DNA of 64,000 nucleotides from Selaginella tamariscina (Eukaryota; Streptophyta; Lycopodiopsida; Selaginellales; Selaginellaceae). The notes beneath the pieces were generated by a model, which was not told the DNA's origin, did no database searches, and saw only the letters and a list, made by a program, of their open reading frames with translations. The position numbers were made by a program, and so were the translations under genes. The stretch is from NCBI GenBank assembly GCA_003024785.1, contig PUQB01000061.1, forward strand, positions 525,501 to 589,500, written 5' to 3'. Positions within the stretch are counted from its first letter, which is position 1; each line of letters starts with the position of its first letter. Positions 38,172 through 49,763 of the stretch are shown here, piece by piece.

Positions 38172-38377
38172 TATACAGGATGCTCCTCCGACCGTTGGAT
38201 CCAAATTGTTGAAAGGGAATGTCGCGTCGTTTTATAACGCGTCCGATCACGCTCGATCGACGGCCCCTAACGAGATCATGTTCACGTCATCATCTGACGT
38301 GGCAAATCACGTGACATGGCATACATAATAATTAGATATTAGTTTTATGATTTAATTACAAAGTAAAGCTTAATTAA

Positions 38378-39470
38378 TCACTGGATAGCACCGGCTGCTC
38401 CTGCCCATTGATTAGCAGGCCTTTGAACAACCACGATGTCTTCTGGGAAGAGAGCTTTTATCAATCCAGGCGTTTTCAACACCCTACGTCCCGTCATTTG
38501 TGGATATACGTCCTCTAGGAAGTAGTATACATGACCAGCCGCCATTCCCTGTGAACTCTTATTTTAGTATTACATACACTAAGAAACTTGTTTATATTAT
38601 TGATCATAACTGTATGTTTTATGATACTTACGAGAAGGTCAATCCAAGGGCTACTTCCAACCATTACGGAGAATCCAAGTAGAACCTGTTACATTAACAC
38701 CACCGTAAGTTTAGCATTAGTGTTTAAATCTTCTCCTTTAATCAAATATCAAAACACATGCTAGAGAGAATTCAAAACTCACCCACGGAAGGTACGGAGC
38801 TGTGAAACTGAAGAGGCCCAGGAAGCTCATGTGCACATATGGATTACGCCTGCTCCAGACGTACACCTTAGAAAACATAAGAAAGTTAGGATTTGTAAAA
38901 TGCGAAAACAGTGCTTCAAGGAACTACATAAAATACATTCAAGGATATATGCAGATTTATACTATTATCTATGTTCTTATACACTTATTATGACGAGACC
39001 AAGCAGGGCCTCGTACAGAGAGAGAGAGAGAGAGTACCATCATGAAGGTGAGAGAATTGCTGAGGAAGAGTATGTCTGAAAAGGGTGATGCGAATGAAAA
39101 CATGCCACCAAGAACAACGATCAATGTCAAGAGGCTTCCACCGAAGAGCAGCATGAAGAAGAAATCCGCAGTGCGTCCCCTGAACGACGTCTCTTCCAAA
39201 AGCTTACAGTAGCGTGCCAGAAAGAACATGTGAAACAAGAAATCCAGATCTAATAGCAAAAAACGTGGGTTGAGTATGTTTGTATGAAATAATTGACAAT
39301 TAGTACGTTAAAACACTCATCTGCAATCTTATTATTTATATAGGATACAATAGGTATGCGTATATACACACATAATATACATCTATACTGTAGATAAACT
39401 GAGTTCTGGATGCAAATATACAATGTTAAATATGTTTAATATACATGTATATCATACGTGTATATGTCTG

Positions 39471-39505
<35 letters not shown>

Positions 39506-40160
39506 ATATATATATGGATATAGATATATGCAGTGATGAAAAAGAAGAAGCACCTCCCATGTGTGTATATACATGTATACATACAAATACATATACATAT
39601 GTGTACTAGTCACCTAATCGCCCGAAGTAGAAGAAGTTTGTGACCAAGCGCCATACTTCGTAATGCTTGAAGACTCTCACTGGGTTCAAATATACATTGT
39701 GAGGAGAGATAACCTGCATAAAAAAAAAGACAATGTTTTACGCACAAAATTTATGACTTTGCTCGATCAATAAGACAATTTATGGGGGTTTTATATACCG
39801 TTCGATCATTTCATACAATACAAAGATAATTATGTATAGTATTTATGTAAAATCGTAACCTTCGTCTACTAAACAATCTGACATGAACAACCTTGCTTTA
39901 ACAAAGGAGTTCAGCTCGATCATTGATATATACATCATTATTTATGACTATCAAAACGACATGGGATAAACGGGTATTTTCGATAAAACTTCTTTGCTCA
40001 TCAAAATGCTTGTTGAGGACAACGGGAAAAGCGGGGAAACTGGGATCTATGGGGTACATACCTCGAGAGCACAGCCAGCAGTAGTGAGGACGGACAATGT
40101 AAGATAGGAGCGCGTGATGATTGGAATTTGCCTGTACCACTCTTCGAGCAACTGCGCCAT
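38378..40160 (-). CDS. Derlin (Der1-like) ERAD membrane protein, intact
   Basis: Six exons: 40160-40062, 39713-39614, 39249-39038, 38866-38783, 38685-38632, 38548-38378. The frame is continuous and gives 239 residues. It starts [20 protein letters not shown], close to the plant Derlin consensus. Then come the [11 protein letters not shown] motif, [34 protein letters not shown] and NSLTFMMV. Near the C-terminus are [18 protein letters not shown] and [11 protein letters not shown]. Derlins are multispanning rhomboid-like pseudoproteases in the ER that help retrotranslocate misfolded proteins for degradation. The last two exons exist only here. The duplicated copy at 42783-44041 lacks them, so this is the functional member. 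The upstream 100 bp carries AAACCCTAAA telobox motifs. Confidence 0.95.
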
Positions 40161-40875
40161 GGATTTCCCTGCGCAATTGGAACCCTAATTCTCTGCTGAT
40201 CTAAAACCCTAAACTACTTCCCTTTAGGGCTTCGCCACAATGACATGTTAGAGCCAATCAGCACCCTCCACGTAAGAAAAGAATATTCTAAGTAACGTAG
40301 TTTTAGTTTGTAAATTTATTAAGAACATTCCTACACATGATCAAATATTTGAAATGGGAATATTCTTTCATATTCAACTTGCTACAGCTTTGATTAGAAA
40401 TTAATCTCCTTGTCGATGGAACAAACGTGCCGGCTTTGCCCATTCTCTACATATCGAGCAATTGTACTGAATTCAACTGTATGTTAACATGAAATATACT
40501 CAGACTAAAGCAGTTATCACGCACACACGCACGCACAGGACTTAATATAAATGTGTGTTAAGCACATACATATACAACAAGTACTAGATGCATATATGTA
40601 TGGATGATCAGTATCCTTCCATGTTTCGAAATATTGCTTGCGTAATTACACGCTTTAAGTAAAGAGAGTGCATAATTCTGCATATATGCATATGTACTTG
40701 CAGCGTATACACATATCCTGCATTTTATACACAACATCAATACAGGTCTAAATGTCAACAATTAATGTGTGCATGTATTGTAGATATATCATATTTGTAC
40801 ACAACACGCGCGCGCGCGTTCTAAATGCATGTGCATACCTGAATCGAGAATCGAAGTAGAAAACGTTAGAAAATC
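40161..40875. other. Derlin upstream region and spacer
   Basis: Telobox-like AAAACCCTAAAC near 40203 lies about 45 bp upstream of the Derlin start. The rest has a CG-repeat run (CGCGCGCGCG near 40807) and no gene. It is matched by 44042-44840 in the other unit. Confidence 0.55.
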
Positions 40876-41405
40876 ACAGATAGAAATCCTGGGTCAACGT
40901 AATGCTATCCTGCTCCTCTTCGTCGTACGGGGAAGATCCTGAAATGCTTCGTCCAGCCATTCTCCTACAACACACGGAAACCCGGAAAACATCCAGAGTA
41001 AAAGAACTGGCATTTTCACTGTAAAATCGGCATTTTGTGCAAGGAATCCAGGATTTTGGAGATATATAGCAAAGAATCAAAGCATTTTAGTGAAACTTTC
41101 TTGTTTCCGGAAGAAATGCGGGATTCTTGAAGGATCTTCGGGGATTTTTGGGGAACAATGCGTGCTTTACCTTCGGTGAGCTCGGATTTGGAATCTCGTT
41201 GATCTGGGGAACGGAGGCATGTCGGAAGCAGGAAATCCGAAAGCGTCCCGTTGAGCCCGGAACGCCAAACTGCCGGAAGCCACATGACAGTACCCGGAGG
41301 ACAGAGTACTTCGGAACATCGTGATTGGGAGTCGCGCTAGAAGAAAAAAAGCTGCCATCGCCATTGCAATCGGTATAGCTATGGCGGCAACAATCCACTG
41401 CGCTC
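40876..41405 (-). pseudogene. Small single-pass membrane protein, degenerate copy
   Basis: Copy of the intact gene at 44840-45366. It opens in the same way (MARAQWIVAAIAIPIAMAMA), but about 10 bp are missing after LLAR. The frame then shifts, and the conserved NHDVPKIV segment is read in another frame. The second exon also lacks one base in the middle of the acidic stretch. It is therefore read as a decayed duplicate. Confidence 0.7.
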
Positions 41406-41537
41406 TAGCCATTGGGAAGAAAGAAGGTTTTTTCAAATTCGGGTTTCGCTCTTTATAGCGGCTCGCAATTACGGAGAATATTCCATGAGATATGTGGAAA
41501 AAGATTTTATTGGTTTAGGTTAGGGTTAGGGTTAGTA
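41406..41537. promoter_or_regulatory. Short divergent intergenic region with telobox repeats
   Basis: Between divergent starts at 41405 (-) and 41538 (+). TTTAGGTTAGGGTTAGGGTT lies just before the plus-strand ATG. The paralogous region 45367-45512 shares it. Confidence 0.55.
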
Positions 41538-42037
41538 ATGGCTGAGTACTTAGTGCTTTTAAAATTGAACGACTCCGAGAACGCTGAAAGTTTATATAAC
41601 GATTGGCTAAAACAAGTACACGAGGTGGTAAGAAGCACCAAGGGAGTAATTAGACTGGAAAGCACGGCCCAGTGACTTGAACCGCGGCATCCATGTCAAA
41701 TTTTTGGATAGATCGAGTGCGGTGGCCTTCACTTGCCATCCATCTGTCTCTCACTTTGCAGCTTGCGTGTTCAAGCTACTTTGGGTGTCTGAGAACCTGG
41801 TCCATAGTCGGTTCGATCCCAAACAATCCAATCGTATGTGTGTGCGTGCGTGCGCGTGGCATATTAGTACTAACCGGAGCCTTGTTTCAGCGTTATGGTA
41901 TACTGGCACCTTGGAGTACGCTGACAGAGCGGCTGAAGAAAATATGGATGGACCGTTTCGATGGCGAAGTGCTGACGTGCAACTATCCGAATTTGCTTTT
42001 CTGTTATCCAAGTGAGCCTCCCACTTTGGGCACCTAG
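41538..42037 (+). pseudogene. Possible Dabb-like gene, truncated copy
   Basis: Starts MAEYLVLLKLNDSENAESLY, identical to the copy at 45513. It then lost about 35 bp after RSTKG, giving a TGA at 41673-41675. Downstream text homologous to the other copy continues out of frame, including a possible second-exon segment RYGILAPWSTLTERLKKIWM near 41893-41950. Confidence 0.6.
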
Positions 42038-42344
42038 TACTCTGTGATGATTTGCTCAGTCTCCAGAACTTTGAGTGCCGCTTTGAGGCATAGATAATAG
42101 ATATCTGTCCAAATAATCTTAGATAACAAAGCTAAACAATCTAAGGTCCAGAACAAACACTGAAACGTCTATGTAGGTATGCATATACATGTGTTGTATA
42201 TATAATATCTACTTAAAACACACCAAAGCTCTCACTATATATTTATAAACAGAGAGATGCCCTGTTAATGTTATAGGACTGGTCTATACTGTAGAGTCCT
42301 TACAGAAAACGTTAATCTTTTTTAGTGTAAGAAACTACTTCGCA

Positions 42345-42740
42345 CCTGGTATTGAATATAAAGCCAGTTTAAACTTGAAGGTCCTGGAACATGTCGCACA
42401 ATAGGTCAGCATTTCTCAAACTCTCGCAGCACCAAATTGGTTTCTTCACCAGGAAACCTGCAATCTCAAGATAACAATTACCATGACATTAAAACAACTT
42501 TCATGTACTTTCTTAATATATGCATATGCACAAATACACACATACCCGTATACGGTCACCCATTCGTCGCCTTCCTCTCCATTTTCCACAAGAGCAGCAC
42601 TTCTATTGACATCCGGACGAATAATCTGCTGAGGAGAAGGCAACCTGAGAAGCCCTCCTTGCTGCTCCTGCTGATGAAGCTGTTGATGGGTCGCATTTCC
42701 TCTATCGGATTCAGCACTCCAGTCTCTCAAAGTCGCTGAA
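42345..42740 (-). pseudogene. NUP35 fragment (two partial exons)
   Basis: Matches the NUP35 exons at 46691-46802 and 46891-47146. It contains RDWSAESDRGNATHQQLHQQ and the IIRPDVNRSAALVENGEE segment. The 5' exons are cut off at the duplication border (42741). The last coding exon, present at 46173-46463 in the other unit, is absent, so it cannot encode the MPPN domain in full. Confidence 0.82.
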
Positions 42741-42782
42741 GTTTAGCATTAGTGTTTAAAATCAAATATCAAAACACACACC

Positions 42783-43319
42783 AGAGAGAATTTAAACTCA
42801 CCCACGGAAGGTACGGAGCTGTGAAACTGAAGCTCATGTGCACATATGGATTACGCCTGCTCCAGACGTACACCTTAGAAAACACAAGAAAGTTAGGATG
42901 TGTAAAATGCGAAACAGTGCTTCAAGGAACTTACCATCATGAAGGTGAGAGAATTGCTGAGGAAGAGTATGTCTGAACAGGGTGATGCGAATGAAAACAT
43001 GCCACCAAGAACAACGATCAATGTCAAGAGGCTTCCACCGAAGAGCAGCATGAAGAAGAAATCCGCAGTGCGTCCCATGAACGACGTCTCTTCAAGTAGC
43101 GTGCCAGAAAGAACATGTGAAACAAGAAATCCAGATCTAATAGCAAAAGACGTGAGTTGAGTGACAATTAGTACCTTAAAACACTCATCTGCAATCTTAT
43201 AGGATACAACAGGTATGCAATATACATCTAAACTGTAGATAAACTGAGTTCTGGATGCAAGTATACAATGTGCGTCTATGTATGTAAATATGTTAATATA
43301 CATGCGTATATCATACATG

Positions 43320-43390
<71 letters not shown>

Positions 43391-44041
43391 TGGATATAGA
43401 TATATGCAGTGATGAAAAAGAAGAAGCACCTCCTATATGTGTGTATATTATACATACAAACATGTGTACTAGTCACCTAATCGCCCGAAGTAGAAGAAGT
43501 TTGTGACCAAGCGCCATACTTCGTAATGTTTGAAGACTCTCACTGGGTTCAAATATACATGGAGAGGAGAGATAACCTGCATCCAAAAAAGGCAATGTTT
43601 TCCACACAAAACTTATGACTTTGCTCGATCATTTAAGACAATAAGACAATTTAACTGCTCTCGAGGACTCCTTTGTTAAGCCCAATACAAAGATAATTAT
43701 GTATAGTATTTATGTAAAATTGTAACCTTCGTCTACTAACACATCTGACATGAACAACCTTGGGGGTTTTTATATACCTCGCAGCATATAAAACTTGCTC
43801 GATCAATTTATACACAGCTCGATCTATATACATAATTATTTATGACTATTAAACGACACGGGATAAATGGGTATTTTCGATAAAACGTCTTTGCTCATCA
43901 AAATGCTTGAGGGAAACTGGGGCAAGATGGGATCTACGGGGTACATACCTCGAGACCACAGCCCACAGTAGTGAAGACGGACAATGTAAGATACGTGATG
44001 ATTGGAATTTGCCTGTACCACTCTTCGAGCAACTGCGCCAT
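42783..44041 (-). pseudogene. Derlin, truncated and frameshifted copy
   Basis: Exons 1-4 of the Derlin gene are recognisable (44041-43949, 43576-43477, 43140-about 42936, 42872-about 42800). Exon 1 lacks two codons (IITYLT in place of IITRSYLT). Exon 3 lacks 10 bp after FLARY, shifting the frame before [14 protein letters not shown]. Exon 4 lacks 9 bp (MSFSFTAP). Exons 5 and 6 are absent because the duplication unit starts in intron 4. It cannot make the complete membrane protein. Confidence 0.85.
43326..43391. repeat. Microsatellite (CT)n(AT)n
   Basis: In the Derlin copy 2 intron. A shorter counterpart lies at 39472-39513 in the left unit. Confidence 0.95.
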
Positions 44042-44839
44042 GGATTTTCCTGCGTAATTGGAACCCTAATGCTTAGGGCAAGAACATGTCCGAGCCAATC
44101 AGCACCCTCCACGTAAGACAAAAAAAAATCCCAATTAATTAAGTTTTAGTAGGTAAATTTAAATATTATGTTTCATGGATTAAATTTAACTCATGGTAGA
44201 TATCAAATATATGGTAAATATATATCACGTCTGGATTTCGTATTAAAGTCGAAGTTCTATGACATACACCATTAAGAACATATTAAAAATACACACGATC
44301 AAATATTTGAAAATGGGGAATATTCTTTCACATATTCAACTTGCTACAGCTTAATGATTAGAAATTAATCTCCTTGTCGATGGAACAAATGTGCCGGCAT
44401 AGCTTTGCCCTTCTCTACATATCCGAGCGTATGTACATGATTCAATTCAACTGTATTAACATGAAATATAGTCAGACTAGAGCAGTTATCACGCACGCAC
44501 AGAACTTAATATAAATGTGTGTTAAGCACATACATATACAACAAGTACTAGATGCATATATGTATGCATGATCTATATCCTTCCATGTTTCGAAATATTG
44601 CTTGCCGCTGTAAGTATAGAGAAGTGTGTAATCCTGCATATATGCACATACTCACATATATGTACTTGTATCAGATATACACATATCCTGCATTTTATAC
44701 ACAACATCAATACAGGTCTAAATGTCAACAGCTATCCGTGTATATTATGTGCATGTATTATAGATATTTCTACACAACACCCGCGCGCGTGTTCTAAATG
44801 CATGTGCATACCTGAATCTAAAATCGAAGTAGATAGAAA

Positions 44840-45366
44840 TCACAGAAACAAATCCCGGATCAACATAATGCTATCCTGCTCCTCTTCGATCGTACGGGGA
44901 AGATCCTGAATTTCTTCGTCCAGCCATTCTCCTACAACACACGGAAACCCGGAAAACATCCAGAGTAAAAGAACTGGCATTTTCACTGTAAGATCGGCAT
45001 TTTGTGCAAGAAATCCAGGATTTTGGAGATAGAAAGCAAAGAATCAAAGCATTTTAGTGAAACTTTCTGGTTTCCGGAAGAAATGCGGGATTCTTGAAGG
45101 ATCTTTCGGAGATTTTTGGGAACAATGCGTGTTTTACCTTCGTTGAGACGAACCGGAAGAAGCCGGGGAACCGAAAGCGGCGTGTCTGGAGTCCCGTTGA
45201 GCCGGGGAAGGTCAGGATCTGCCGGAAGCCAGATGAGCCGGTTAGAAACGATCTTCGGAACATCGTGATTGGGGAGCCTCTCAGCTCGCGCTAGAAGAAC
45301 AAAAGCTGCCATCGCCATTGCAATCGGTATAACTATGGCGGCAACAATCCACTGCACTCTAGCCAT
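44840..45366 (-). CDS. Small single-pass membrane protein, intact copy
   Basis: Two exons, 45366-45138 and 44931-44840, in phase, encoding 106 residues. The N-terminal hydrophobic segment WIVAAIVIPIAMAMAAFVLL is followed by RAERLPNHDVPKIVSNRLIW, then a proline-rich LPADPDLPRLNGTPDTPLSV. The C-terminus is acidic and helical (GEWLDEEIQDLPRTIEEEQD, then SIMLIRDLFL). I do not recognise the family. Conservation of exon structure and the splice signals suggest a real gene. The degenerate duplicate is at 40876-41405. It shares a 146-bp divergent promoter region with the Dabb-like gene on the other strand. Upstream in-frame ATGs exist, but the one at 45366 agrees with the other copy. Confidence 0.7.
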
Positions 45367-45512
45367 CGGGAAGAAGAAGGTTTTTTCAAATTCGGGTTTC
45401 GCTCTTTTATAGCGACTCACAATTACGGCGAATATTCCATGGGATATGTGGAGAAAGATCGTTTTTAAATAAGCCATAAAAAGGATTTTATTGGTTTAGG
45501 TTAGGGTTAGGT
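45367..45512. promoter_or_regulatory. Divergent promoter region with telobox
   Basis: 146 bp between the start codons of the small membrane gene (-) and the Dabb-like gene (+). TTTAGGTTAGGGTTAGG lies just upstream of the plus-strand ATG. Confidence 0.55.
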
Positions 45513-45850
45513 ATGGCTGAGTACCTGGTGCTTTTAAAATTGAACGACTCCGAGAACGCCGAGAGTTTATATAACGATTGGCTAAAACAAGTACACGAGG
45601 TGGTAAGAAGCACGAAGGAGAGTATATTAGACTGGAAAGCAATTAATATACTTGATCAAAGCTTGTTATACGGTCCCAGTGACTTGAACCGCGGCATCCA
45701 TGTCAAATTTGTGGATATATCGAGTGCGATGGCCTTCACTTGCCATCCACAACTTATAGTATCTGTCTCTCACTTTGCAGCTTGCGTGTTCAAGCTAATT
45801 TGGGTGTCTGAGAACCTGGTACATAGTGCTTCGATCCCAACACAATCCCA
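45513..45850 (+). CDS. Possible Dabb (stress-response A/B barrel) protein, first exon
   Basis: An open frame from ATG 45513 reads MAEYLVLLKLNDSENAESLY, then YGPSDLNRGIHVKFVDISSA and MAFTCHPQLIVSVSHFAACV. The pattern (short beta strand, helix, DLNRG, histidine-proline near HFAA) resembles Dabb domains. The match is weak and from memory. The frame passes through GT/GC microsatellite to a TAG at 45888-45890. A donor (CAATC then GTATGT) near 45853 is likely, with a possible next exon after TTCCAG near 45915. The gene is longer than the copy at 41538, which lost internal sequence. Exon structure beyond the first exon is not settled. Confidence 0.42.
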
Positions 45851-46172
45851 ATCGTATGTGTGTGCGTGCGTGCGCGTGTGTGCGTATTAGTACTAACCGG
45901 AGCCTTGTTCCAGCGTTATGGCGTACTGGCACTATGGAGTACGCTGACAGAGCGACTGAAGAAAATATGGATGGACTGTTACGATGGCGAAGTGGTGACG
46001 TAACTATCGGAATTTGCTGTTCTGTTATCCAAGTGGGCCTCCCCACTTTGGGCACCTTGTACTCTGTGATGATTGGCTCCTCTCCAGAACATTGAGTGCC
46101 GCTTTAAATCCCAGATAGATAATAGAAATGTTATAAATCTTAAATATCAAAAAGGAACTCTACAATACCCCT

Positions 46173-47174
46173 TCAAAACCCAAACACAATATCAACAACC
46201 TTAGAAAATATTGACTTGGTGGGCGAAGCAATAGTGGGGGCCGTACGTACAGCCGAGGAGTCCCCGGACTGGAGGTAGTACGGTCGCGCGGATGCATGTC
46301 CCAAAGCCAGCCCCTTCGCCGGCGGCACGACCATGAAGCCTATGCTACTCCTCTCCGTGAGTGCCTGCCTTTGCAACGGATCAACCGGCTTCACGCCGAT
46401 TATAAGTGCCCCGTATAGCTGCATTCCGTTCTTACGCAGGGCCTTTTGTGCGTCCTGCCGTGACTGCATAACAAAGCTAAACAATGTAAGTTCGAGAACA
46501 AACACTGAAACGTCTATGCATGTATACATATACATGTGTTGTATATATAATATCTACTTAAAACACACCAAAGCTCTCACTATATATTTATAAACAGAGA
46601 GACGCCCTGCTAATGTTATAGGACTAGTCTATACTGTAGAATCCTTACAGAAAACGTTAATCTTTTTTAGTGTAAGAAACTACTTCGCACCTGGTATTGA
46701 ATATGAAGCCAGTTTGAACTTGAAGGTCCTGGAACATGTCGCACAATAGGTCCGCATTTCTCAAACTCTCGCAGCACCAAATTGGTTTCTTCACCAGGAA
46801 ACCTGCAATCTCAAGATAACAATTACCATGACATTAAAACAACTTTCATGTACTTTCTTAATATATGCATATGCACAAATACACACATACCCGTATACGG
46901 TCACCCATTCGTCGCCTTCCTCTCCATTTTCCACAAGAGCAGCACTTCTATTGACATCCGGACGAATAATCTGCTGAGGAGAAGGCAACGTGAGAAGCCC
47001 ACCTTGCTGCTCCTGCTGATGAAGCTGTTGATGGGTCGCATTTCCTCTATCGGATTCAGCACTCCAGTCTCTCAAAGTCGCTGAAGAAGACCACCACGAA
47101 GGCGATGAAGATGCCCCAACTGGGGATTGAAAGTTCCCATCTGTACCTGCATAAAATAGGTTCACGTGCTTTGT

Positions 47175-47220
<46 letters not shown>

Positions 47221-48086
47221 CGACCGACCAATTAAGAATATAGAGAATTGATATGTTTGATTCAACATTTAATTACGAGTTTAATTATAATGTTTAAACA
47301 TCATATATACATGTGGATTCAGAAAGTGCCCCCAGAATACAATCGTATATATCATTCAACAGCATATAAGAACATACAGATGTACAGTGTGTATACCAAG
47401 ATTTGATCGGAAACACACAGATAGAAAGAAGAGGCTTTCACACATACTTATAATATATCTTAGTTGCGTATGAATAATAGTGTATGAACGATGTAGATAT
47501 ATCTATTATATTTGATGTTTAAGCCCTGTGTGCGGACAGACACTTCTATATTTATATAATGCACATGGTATATCTTATGCTTATACATGACTATATTCAA
47601 CATTCTGTGAATAAAGTAATGACAAATAAGCCGCTGGGTGGACTCAACAAAACAAATAAGCAGCATTTTTATAAACTTACCAAATAAGCCGCTACTTCTT
47701 CCAATACTGGAGGCGCCGGATTGAGGAGTTCTAATAGGCGACTTACCATCGGAGAATCTAACTGCAGGGGTATCCGGGGACCGAAAGTCACCGCCGGCAG
47801 GCGGAGGAGGTAAGGGCTCTGTCGGAGTCCGATCTATACGATCTTCGAGAGTGAAGCACGGCGGCGGCGGAGGATCCGATCCGCCTATGTTGTCCCGCCA
47901 TACAGACGACGATCCATGGTGACCTAGAGACGGGCTGGGAAGCAGAGCAGGTTGCGGAGATGCACCAGAGCTCCGTGCACCTCCTGCCTTGGCGAGATTC
48001 AGATCCCTGTAGAACAGCGATTGGTACCTGCTGGATCCGCCGCCGCTGCGTCTCTGCTGCACGGTGCCATAGCCAGCTGCTGCCAT
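46173..48086 (-). CDS. NUP35: Nucleoporin NUP35 (NUP53) with MPPN domain
   Basis: Four coding exons: 48086-47681, 47146-46891, 46802-46691, 46463-46173. The frame is continuous and gives 354 residues. The N-terminus is low-complexity, rich in Ser, Pro and Gly (SLFYRDLNLAKAGG, DRTPTEPLPPPPAGG). The MPPN RNA-recognition-like fold follows: WVTVYGFPGEETNLVLREFE, KCGPIVRHVPGPSSSNWLHI, then QYQSRQDAQKALRKNGMQLY and GALIIGVKPVDPLQRQAL. The C-terminus SIFSKVVDIVFGF is a likely membrane-binding amphipathic helix. NUP35 links inner-ring components of the nuclear pore. This is the only intact copy; the left duplication unit holds a fragment. It is divergent from the CCCH gene with 158 bp between starts. 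Confidence 0.93.
47179..47216. repeat. Microsatellite (CT)n
   Basis: CT run within the first NUP35 intron; the sense strand is GA. Confidence 0.95.
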
Positions 48087-48244
48087 TTTCTCCCCAAGAA
48101 CCCTAAAACCTCACCCCGCGTCCTACGGCCAAGATTACCGCCATTTCAAACTCAACCGTTGGGATTTAAAGGCAATCCCATTACTAAAATGTAAACTATT
48201 TAAAACCCTAAAACAGAGGTTTAGGGTTTCTGTGGACGAGGGGA
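48087..48244. promoter_or_regulatory. Bidirectional promoter region, NUP35 / CCCH gene
   Basis: 158 bp between divergent start codons. It has AACCCTAAAACC near 48100, AAAACCCTAAAAC near 48202 and GTTTAGGGTTTC near 48220. These are teloboxes typical of promoters of housekeeping plant genes. Confidence 0.6.
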
Positions 48245-48433
48245 ATGGGGGACGCATACGGCTACGGGGAGCATGCTCAAATAGCGAATCCGAAGGGCAT
48301 GAAGAGGATGAGCACGGGAAGTATTTTCTATAAGACGAAGCTCTGCTCCAAGTTCAGGGCAGGTAATTGCCCATACATCAACAATTGCAACTTTGCCCAC
48401 GGTATGGAGGAGCTCCGCAAACCGCCTCCAGGT

Positions 48434-48469
<36 letters not shown>

Positions 48470-48569
48470 GGGTTACGTACTATTCATATATACCCGTATA
48501 ATGATCCATATCCAGATATGTAGATCTGGGTATATGTGCGTATATATAGAAGAAAGATAACCACATGTG

Positions 48570-48642
<73 letters not shown>

Positions 48643-49763
48643 TGGTGTTTATAAACTTGTGCAGGATGGGAAGAGTTTGTTAATCCTCCGCTTGTCCCAG
48701 ACAACGGTCCCTCACAGAAGAGCAAGCCCTGTAAGAAGTTCTTTAATGAAGGCTCCTGCCCTTATGGTGATAGGTACATTTGTGTGTGTCTTGCGTATAA
48801 TTTTGTGCATATATGTAGTTATATGTATGCATATACAACTTGGATATATACTTATATATATATTTATCAAAATAGCACAGAGCCATCCTTATTTATTTCG
48901 TTGATCCATCAAATTGGATATATACACACATATAATACATATACATGATCACTTGCAGGTGCATTTTTAGTCATGAAGATCTGACTACCCCAGTAGTGCA
49001 AGCACCTGTAGCTGGTTCGAGTCCGAGTGTCAACAATGCTAAACCTTCAAACTGGAAAACACGACTTTGCAACAAATGGGAAACTACAGGATATTGTCCA
49101 TTTGGTGAAAAGTGCCACTTTGCCCATGGCCTTGCTGGTAAGAGCTATTAATAACTTATTTAATATCATATAGTTTACATTTGTATTATATATAGAGTGA
49201 TAGTGTGTGTTGTGTGCACATATAGTTCACTCTACATGTAAACATGATATGTCATGGGCATTGTTTTTCTAATCTGTAATCCTCTATGTCGGTACTTTTG
49301 ATGGCACATAAGTATATATGTATGACGAGTGTTTCACGCACGCACGCACGCACGCACGCACGTCTTAACATCTTCTGGTTTGTCAGAACTGCATAAATAC
49401 ACAGGCGTGGAGCCTCCTTCAGTGAACATACAGATGGACACAAAGAAGCCACCTTTGATCAAGCTATCAGATTCTTCTCAATCTGCACTGGATTCGAGAA
49501 TATTCACTCCACCACAGCAGCAGCATATTCCGGTCACCGCTTCTAAACCTGTTCCGGTTCCGCCGAGTTCTAAACCTGCTCAAGTTCCGGTCAAATCTGC
49601 GAATATTACGTTGTCAATCTCGAAGCCGGTAGCTGCTCCAGCACCTGTTTGGAAGGGACCAACAGAAGGGATTTCTACAATATATGGCGACTGGCTTGAA
49701 GACAATGACGATGATGAGTGGGAAGAACAAAGACCAGATCAGGAGCTGTTTGTTACTGCCTGA
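48245..49763 (+). CDS. CCCH zinc-finger protein with three fingers
   Basis: Four exons: 48245-48431, 48665-48773, 48959-49137, 49387-49763, in phase, giving 283 residues. Finger 1 is [19 protein letters not shown] (C-X7-C-X5-C-X3-H). Finger 2 is [20 protein letters not shown] and finger 3 is [20 protein letters not shown] (both C-X8-C-X5-C-X3-H). A proline/lysine-rich linker ([16 protein letters not shown]) leads to a conserved acidic end ([20 protein letters not shown]). The finger layout and acidic tail match plant CCCH proteins of the AtC3H12/56 type, which are probable RNA- or DNA-binding nuclear regulators. Introns carry long GT and GA microsatellites. No damage seen. Confidence 0.9.
48575..48639. 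repeat. Microsatellite (AG)n, about 64 bp
   Basis: Uninterrupted GA run in the first intron of the CCCH gene, ending about 25 bp before the acceptor. Confidence 0.97.

Larger units (their letters stand above)
38711..42741. repeat. Segmental duplication, left unit
   Basis: The unit starts in Derlin intron 4 (TTTAGCATTAGTGTTTAAA) and ends inside a NUP35 exon (TCTCAAAGTCGCTGAAG). It is collinear with 42741-47086: Derlin exons 1-4, the small membrane gene, the Dabb-like gene and NUP35 exons. Divergence is small but includes many 6-10-bp deletions. Confidence 0.88.
42741..47086. repeat. Segmental duplication, right unit
   Basis: Begins GTTTAGCATTAGTGTTTAAA directly after the NUP35 fragment and runs to the corresponding point in the intact NUP35 exon (GTCGCTGAAG at 47077-47086). 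The junction shares AAG with both parental sites, a 3-bp microhomology. Confidence 0.88.

Noticed and set aside
38172-38204. N-terminal extension of the second GATA gene from 38204
   Set aside because: The codon there is TTG. The first usable ATG is at 38171.
47460-47680. C-terminal part of the minus-strand ORF after LFGK
   Set aside because: This is NUP35 intron read-through. A donor lies at 47681/47680 and the MPPN exons continue in phase further on.
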